DNA from: Nocardia coubleae NBRC 108252
GTDB lineage: Bacteria; Actinomycetota; Actinomycetes; Mycobacteriales; Mycobacteriaceae
NCBI RefSeq assembly: GCF_001612805.1
Contig: NZ_BDBD01000018.1
Location: forward strand, 310,001 to 374,000
DNA length: 64,000 bases
Direction of reading: 5' to 3'
Shown: positions 61,521 to 64,000 of the stretch, in pieces
How the letters are laid out: each line of letters opens with the position of its first letter
How positions within the stretch are numbered: the first letter of the stretch is position 1
The notes under the pieces: model-generated
Database searches by the model: none
Told to the model about the DNA's origin: nothing
What the model saw: only the letters and a program-made list of their open reading frames with translations
Program-made: the position numbers and the translations under genes

Positions 61521-62317
61521 CGGACGTGGGCCAGTGACACCCGTTCGCGCAGGAACCGGCCGATGGCGGCATTGACCGGTTCCGCGTGGGTCATCGTGAC
61601 ACCGAGGCGGGCGCCGTCGATCTCCACGTAGGTGGAGGCGGTGAGGCCGTCGGCGAGCATGCGGGCCCTTTTCCCGGCGATACCGCTGTGGGTGGCGTGG
61701 ATGACCAGCGCCGGGCAGGTGATCTCGGACAGCCGTTCGAGCACCGAGTCGCGCCCGAGCAGGCAGCCGACGGCGGCGTCGAGCCCGTTGTGCGCGTCGC
61801 CGACCCAGCGGCGGGTCCAGATCTCGCGGTAGTGGTTGTCGTCGCCGATGAGCCAGTCGGCGAGCTGGGTCGCGGCTTCCTCGCGGGAACCCCGGTCGTG
61901 CCATTCGTCGAGGAAACGCTGTGTGGCGGTGGACTGTTCACGCGTCGGCCCGTGGGCTTCGGTGCTGATGAGGATGAGCGCGGCCACCCGTTCTGGGGCG
62001 ACGAGCGCGGTGCGTAGCGCGGTGAACCCGCCCTGGGCGGTGCCGCCGACGATCGCGCGTTCGACGCCGAGCGCGTCGAGCACGGTCAGCGCGTCGCGGG
62101 CGGCGGTCCAGTAGGTGAACGGTAGCCGCTGGTCCCTGGTGCGGCCGTGGCCGCGCGCGTCCCACGCGACGACCCGGAATTCGGGGGCGAGTGCCGTCTG
62201 CTGCGCCTCGAACATCGTGCGGTCCATGAAGAATTCGTGGGCGAGCAACACCACCGGACCCGTGCCACCGCTGTCCTCGTAGTAGATGTCGGCATCGATC
62301 GCGCGGGCGAATGGCAC
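61517..62317 (-). CDS. Alpha/beta hydrolase-fold protein lacking catalytic Ser
   Basis: About 266 residues from the GTG at 62317; the start is uncertain, with in-frame GTGs at 62323 and 62341 and no clear ribosome site. Hydrolase landmarks: VVLLAHEFFMDRTMF, WDARGHGRT, the elbow VGGTAQGGF and MTHAEPV (His) near the end. The elbow normally reads GGTSQGG; here position 94 is Ala (codon GCC, one base from TCC). The acid strand (LVIHATHSGI) also lacks its Asp. So hydrolase activity is not expected. Convergent with guaB3 and divergent from guaA. Confidence 0.82.
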   Translation of the reverse strand: MPFARAIDADIYYEDSGGTGPVVLLAHEFFMDRTMFEAQQTALAPEFRVVAWDARGHGRTRDQRLPFTYWTAARDALTVLDALGVERAIVGGTAQGGFTALRTALVAPERVAALILISTEAHGPTREQSTATQRFLDEWHDRGSREEAATQLADWLIGDDNHYREIWTRRWVGDAHNGLDAAVGCLLGRDSVLERLSEITCPALVIHATHSGIAGKRARMLADGLTASTYVEIDGARLGVTMTHAEPVNAAIGRFLRERVSLAHVR

Positions 62318-62450
62318 GAGCACGAGGATAGCCAGCACCACCCCGCCCCGCGCAAGGAATCACGGTGCGTCGTGGTCTGTCACAGCGTGGCGGGACACGG
62401 GCATCGATGCCCCGTGCTCGGCCGTCTGTCACCCTCACTAAACTGGGCAG

Positions 62451-64000
62451 GTGGCAGAAACTCAGAGACCGGTCCTCGTCGTCGACTTCGGCGCACAGTA
62501 CGCACAGCTGATCGCCCGCCGGGTGCGTGAGGCCAGGGTGTTCTCCGAGGTCATTCCGCACACCATGACGGTCGAGGAGATCGCCGAGAAGCAGCCGCTC
62601 GCGGTGATCCTGTCCGGCGGCCCGTCCAGCGTGTACGCCGAGGGCGCCCCGCAGCTCGACGCGCGGCTGTTCGACCTCGACGTGCCCGTGTTCGGCATCT
62701 GCTACGGCTTCCAGGCGATGGCCCAGGCCCTCGGCGGCACCGTCTCGCACACCGGCACCCGCGAATACGGCCGCACCGAACTCAATATCGACGGTGGTGT
62801 GCTGCACGGCGGCCTGCCGACGATCCAGCCGGTGTGGATGAGCCACGGCGACGCGGTCACCGACGCCCCCGAGGGGTTCGAGGTCACCGGCACCACCGCC
62901 GGCGCGCCGGTCGCCGCGTTCGAGGACCGCGCCCGTCGGCTGGCCGGTGTGCAGTACCACCCCGAGGTGCTGCATTCCCCGCACGGCCAGCAGGTGCTGA
63001 GCCGCTTCCTGCACGAGCTGGCGGGCATTCCCGCGGCGTGGACCCCGGCCAATATCGCCGAGGCTCTGATCGAGGACGTGCGCGCCCAGATCGGTGACGG
63101 CCACGCCATCTGTGGCCTGTCCGGTGGTGTGGACTCCGCCGTCGCCGCCGCGCTGGTGCAGCGTGCCATCGGTGACCGGCTCACCTGCGTGTTCGTCGAC
63201 CACGGTCTGCTGCGCGCGGGCGAGCGCGAGCAGGTGCAGCACGATTTCGTCGCCGCGACCGGGGCCAAGCTGGTCACCGTCGACGCGGTCGACAAGTTCC
63301 TCGGTGAGCTGAAGGGCGTCTCCGACCCGGAGGAGAAGCGCAAGATCATCGGCCGCGAGTTCATCCGGTCCTTCGAGGACGCGGTGGCGGGCATCGTCGC
63401 CGAGCAGGGTGGCGACGGGACGGCGCCGAAGGTCGAGTTCCTGGTGCAGGGCACGCTGTACCCGGATGTGGTCGAGTCCGGTGGCGGCACCGGCACGGCC
63501 AACATCAAGAGCCACCACAATGTCGGCGGCCTGCCCGACGATCTCGAGTTCGAGCTGGTCGAGCCGCTGCGGTTGCTGTTCAAGGACGAGGTCCGTGCGG
63601 TGGGTCGCGAACTCGGCCTGCCCGAGGAAATCGTCGCGCGCCAGCCCTTCCCCGGCCCCGGCCTGGCCATCCGCATCGTCGGCGAGGTGACAGCCGACCG
63701 CCTCGACCTGCTGCGTCAGGCCGACGCCATCGCCCGCGAGGAGCTCACCGCCGCCGGCCTGGACAAGCAGATCTGGCAGTGCCCGGTGGTGCTGCTCGCC
63801 GATGTCCGCTCGGTGGGTGTGCAGGGTGACGGCCGCACCTACGGTCATCCGATCGTCTTGCGCCCGGTATCGAGCGAGGACGCGATGACCGCGGACTGGA
63901 CCCGCCTGCCCTACGACGTGCTCGAACGCATCTCCACCCGTATCACCAACGAGGTGGCCGAGGTGAACCGCGTCGTGCTCGACGTGACGAGCAAGCCGCC
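62451..64000 (+). CDS. guaA: GMP synthase (glutamine-hydrolysing), 3' end beyond window
   Basis: GTG start; 516 codons are visible and only a few C-terminal residues should be missing. The class I amidotransferase domain contains VDFGAQYAQLIARRV, Cys84 in FGICYGFQ, and VQYHPEV with its His and Glu. The ATP pyrophosphatase domain has CGLSGGVDSAVAAALV and ARQPFPGPGLAIRI, and dimerisation follows with VLDVTSKPP. It aminates XMP to GMP and completes the guaB-guaA path. TAAACT about seven bases before the GTG and no ribosome site make a leaderless transcript possible. Confidence 0.97.
   Translation, partial: MAETQRPVLVVDFGAQYAQLIARRVREARVFSEVIPHTMTVEEIAEKQPLAVILSGGPSSVYAEGAPQLDARLFDLDVPVFGICYGFQAMAQALGGTVSHTGTREYGRTELNIDGGVLHGGLPTIQPVWMSHGDAVTDAPEGFEVTGTTAGAPVAAFEDRARRLAGVQYHPEVLHSPHGQQVLSRFLHELAGIPAAWTPANIAEALIEDVRAQIGDGHAICGLSGGVDSAVAAALVQRAIGDRLTCVFVDHGLLRAGEREQVQHDFVAATGAKLVTVDAVDKFLGELKGVSDPEEKRKIIGREFIRSFEDAVAGIVAEQGGDGTAPKVEFLVQGTLYPDVVESGGGTGTANIKSHHNVGGLPDDLEFELVEPLRLLFKDEVRAVGRELGLPEEIVARQPFPGPGLAIRIVGEVTADRLDLLRQADAIAREELTAAGLDKQIWQCPVVLLADVRSVGVQGDGRTYGHPIVLRPVSSEDAMTADWTRLPYDVLERISTRITNEVAEVNRVVLDVTSKP

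Overview
This is a GC-rich actinobacterial chromosome segment, almost certainly Nocardia or a close relative. Many starts are GTG, Shine-Dalgarno sites are strong, and the housekeeping gene order follows the M. tuberculosis Rv3450c-to-Rv3396c region on one axis: ESX-4, rplM-rpsI-glmM, glmS, nnr, alr, tsaE-tsaB-rimI-tsaD, groES-groEL1, whiB3, Rv3415c-like, sigD-rsdA, Rv3412-like, guaB2, guaB3, guaA. The family of large lipoproteins resembles one seen mostly in Nocardia. No tRNA, rRNA, CRISPR array, insertion sequence or complete prophage was recognised.

Layout. (1) 1-10914: an ESX-4-type type VII secretion locus with eccE (cut by the left edge), eccB, eccD, eccC, an Rv3446c-like protein and a WXG100 pair. 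A potassium channel sits where M. tuberculosis has mycP4. (2) 11241-29852: about 19 kb of accessory genes between the ESX locus and rplM, which adjoin in M. tuberculosis. It holds five intact and one broken large lipoprotein genes, two near-twin receptor Ser/Thr kinases, a kinase fragment, a WXG100 plus colicin-immunity-like pair in AT-richer DNA, an FHA/zinc-ribbon protein, a zinc metallopeptidase lipoprotein, an Rv1747-like double-FHA ABC exporter and a degenerate Hsp70-like protein. (3) 30033-32471: rplM-rpsI-glmM. (4) 32602-40303: a mixed island with small membrane proteins, an ABC-F ATPase, a PspC protein behind a palindromic operator, a type VII substrate-like cassette and a broken kinase gene. 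(5) 40340-49308: glmS, a cupredoxin lipoprotein, nnr, alr and the tRNA t6A genes in tightly packed order. (6) 49320-57784: an Hsp70-like membrane protein, CIRCE-controlled groES-groEL1, a SigK-like sigma factor with a minimal anti-sigma factor, whiB3, and sigD-rsdA. (7) 57915-64000: a DUF5319-like gene, guaB, guaB3, a hydrolase-fold protein and guaA (cut by the right edge).

How it fits together. The housekeeping part supplies ribosomal proteins, cell-wall precursors (GlmM, GlmS, Alr), t6A synthesis, chaperonin and GMP synthesis. The accessory part is envelope-centred: secretion substrates, lipoproteins, receptor kinases and FHA readers of phosphothreonine. The best candidate for an undescribed system is the kinase-lipoprotein-FHA/ABC block at 11-30 kb. 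A second candidate is the type VII cassette at 35.8-38.4 kb. Functional links inside both are inferred from neighbourhood and domains only.
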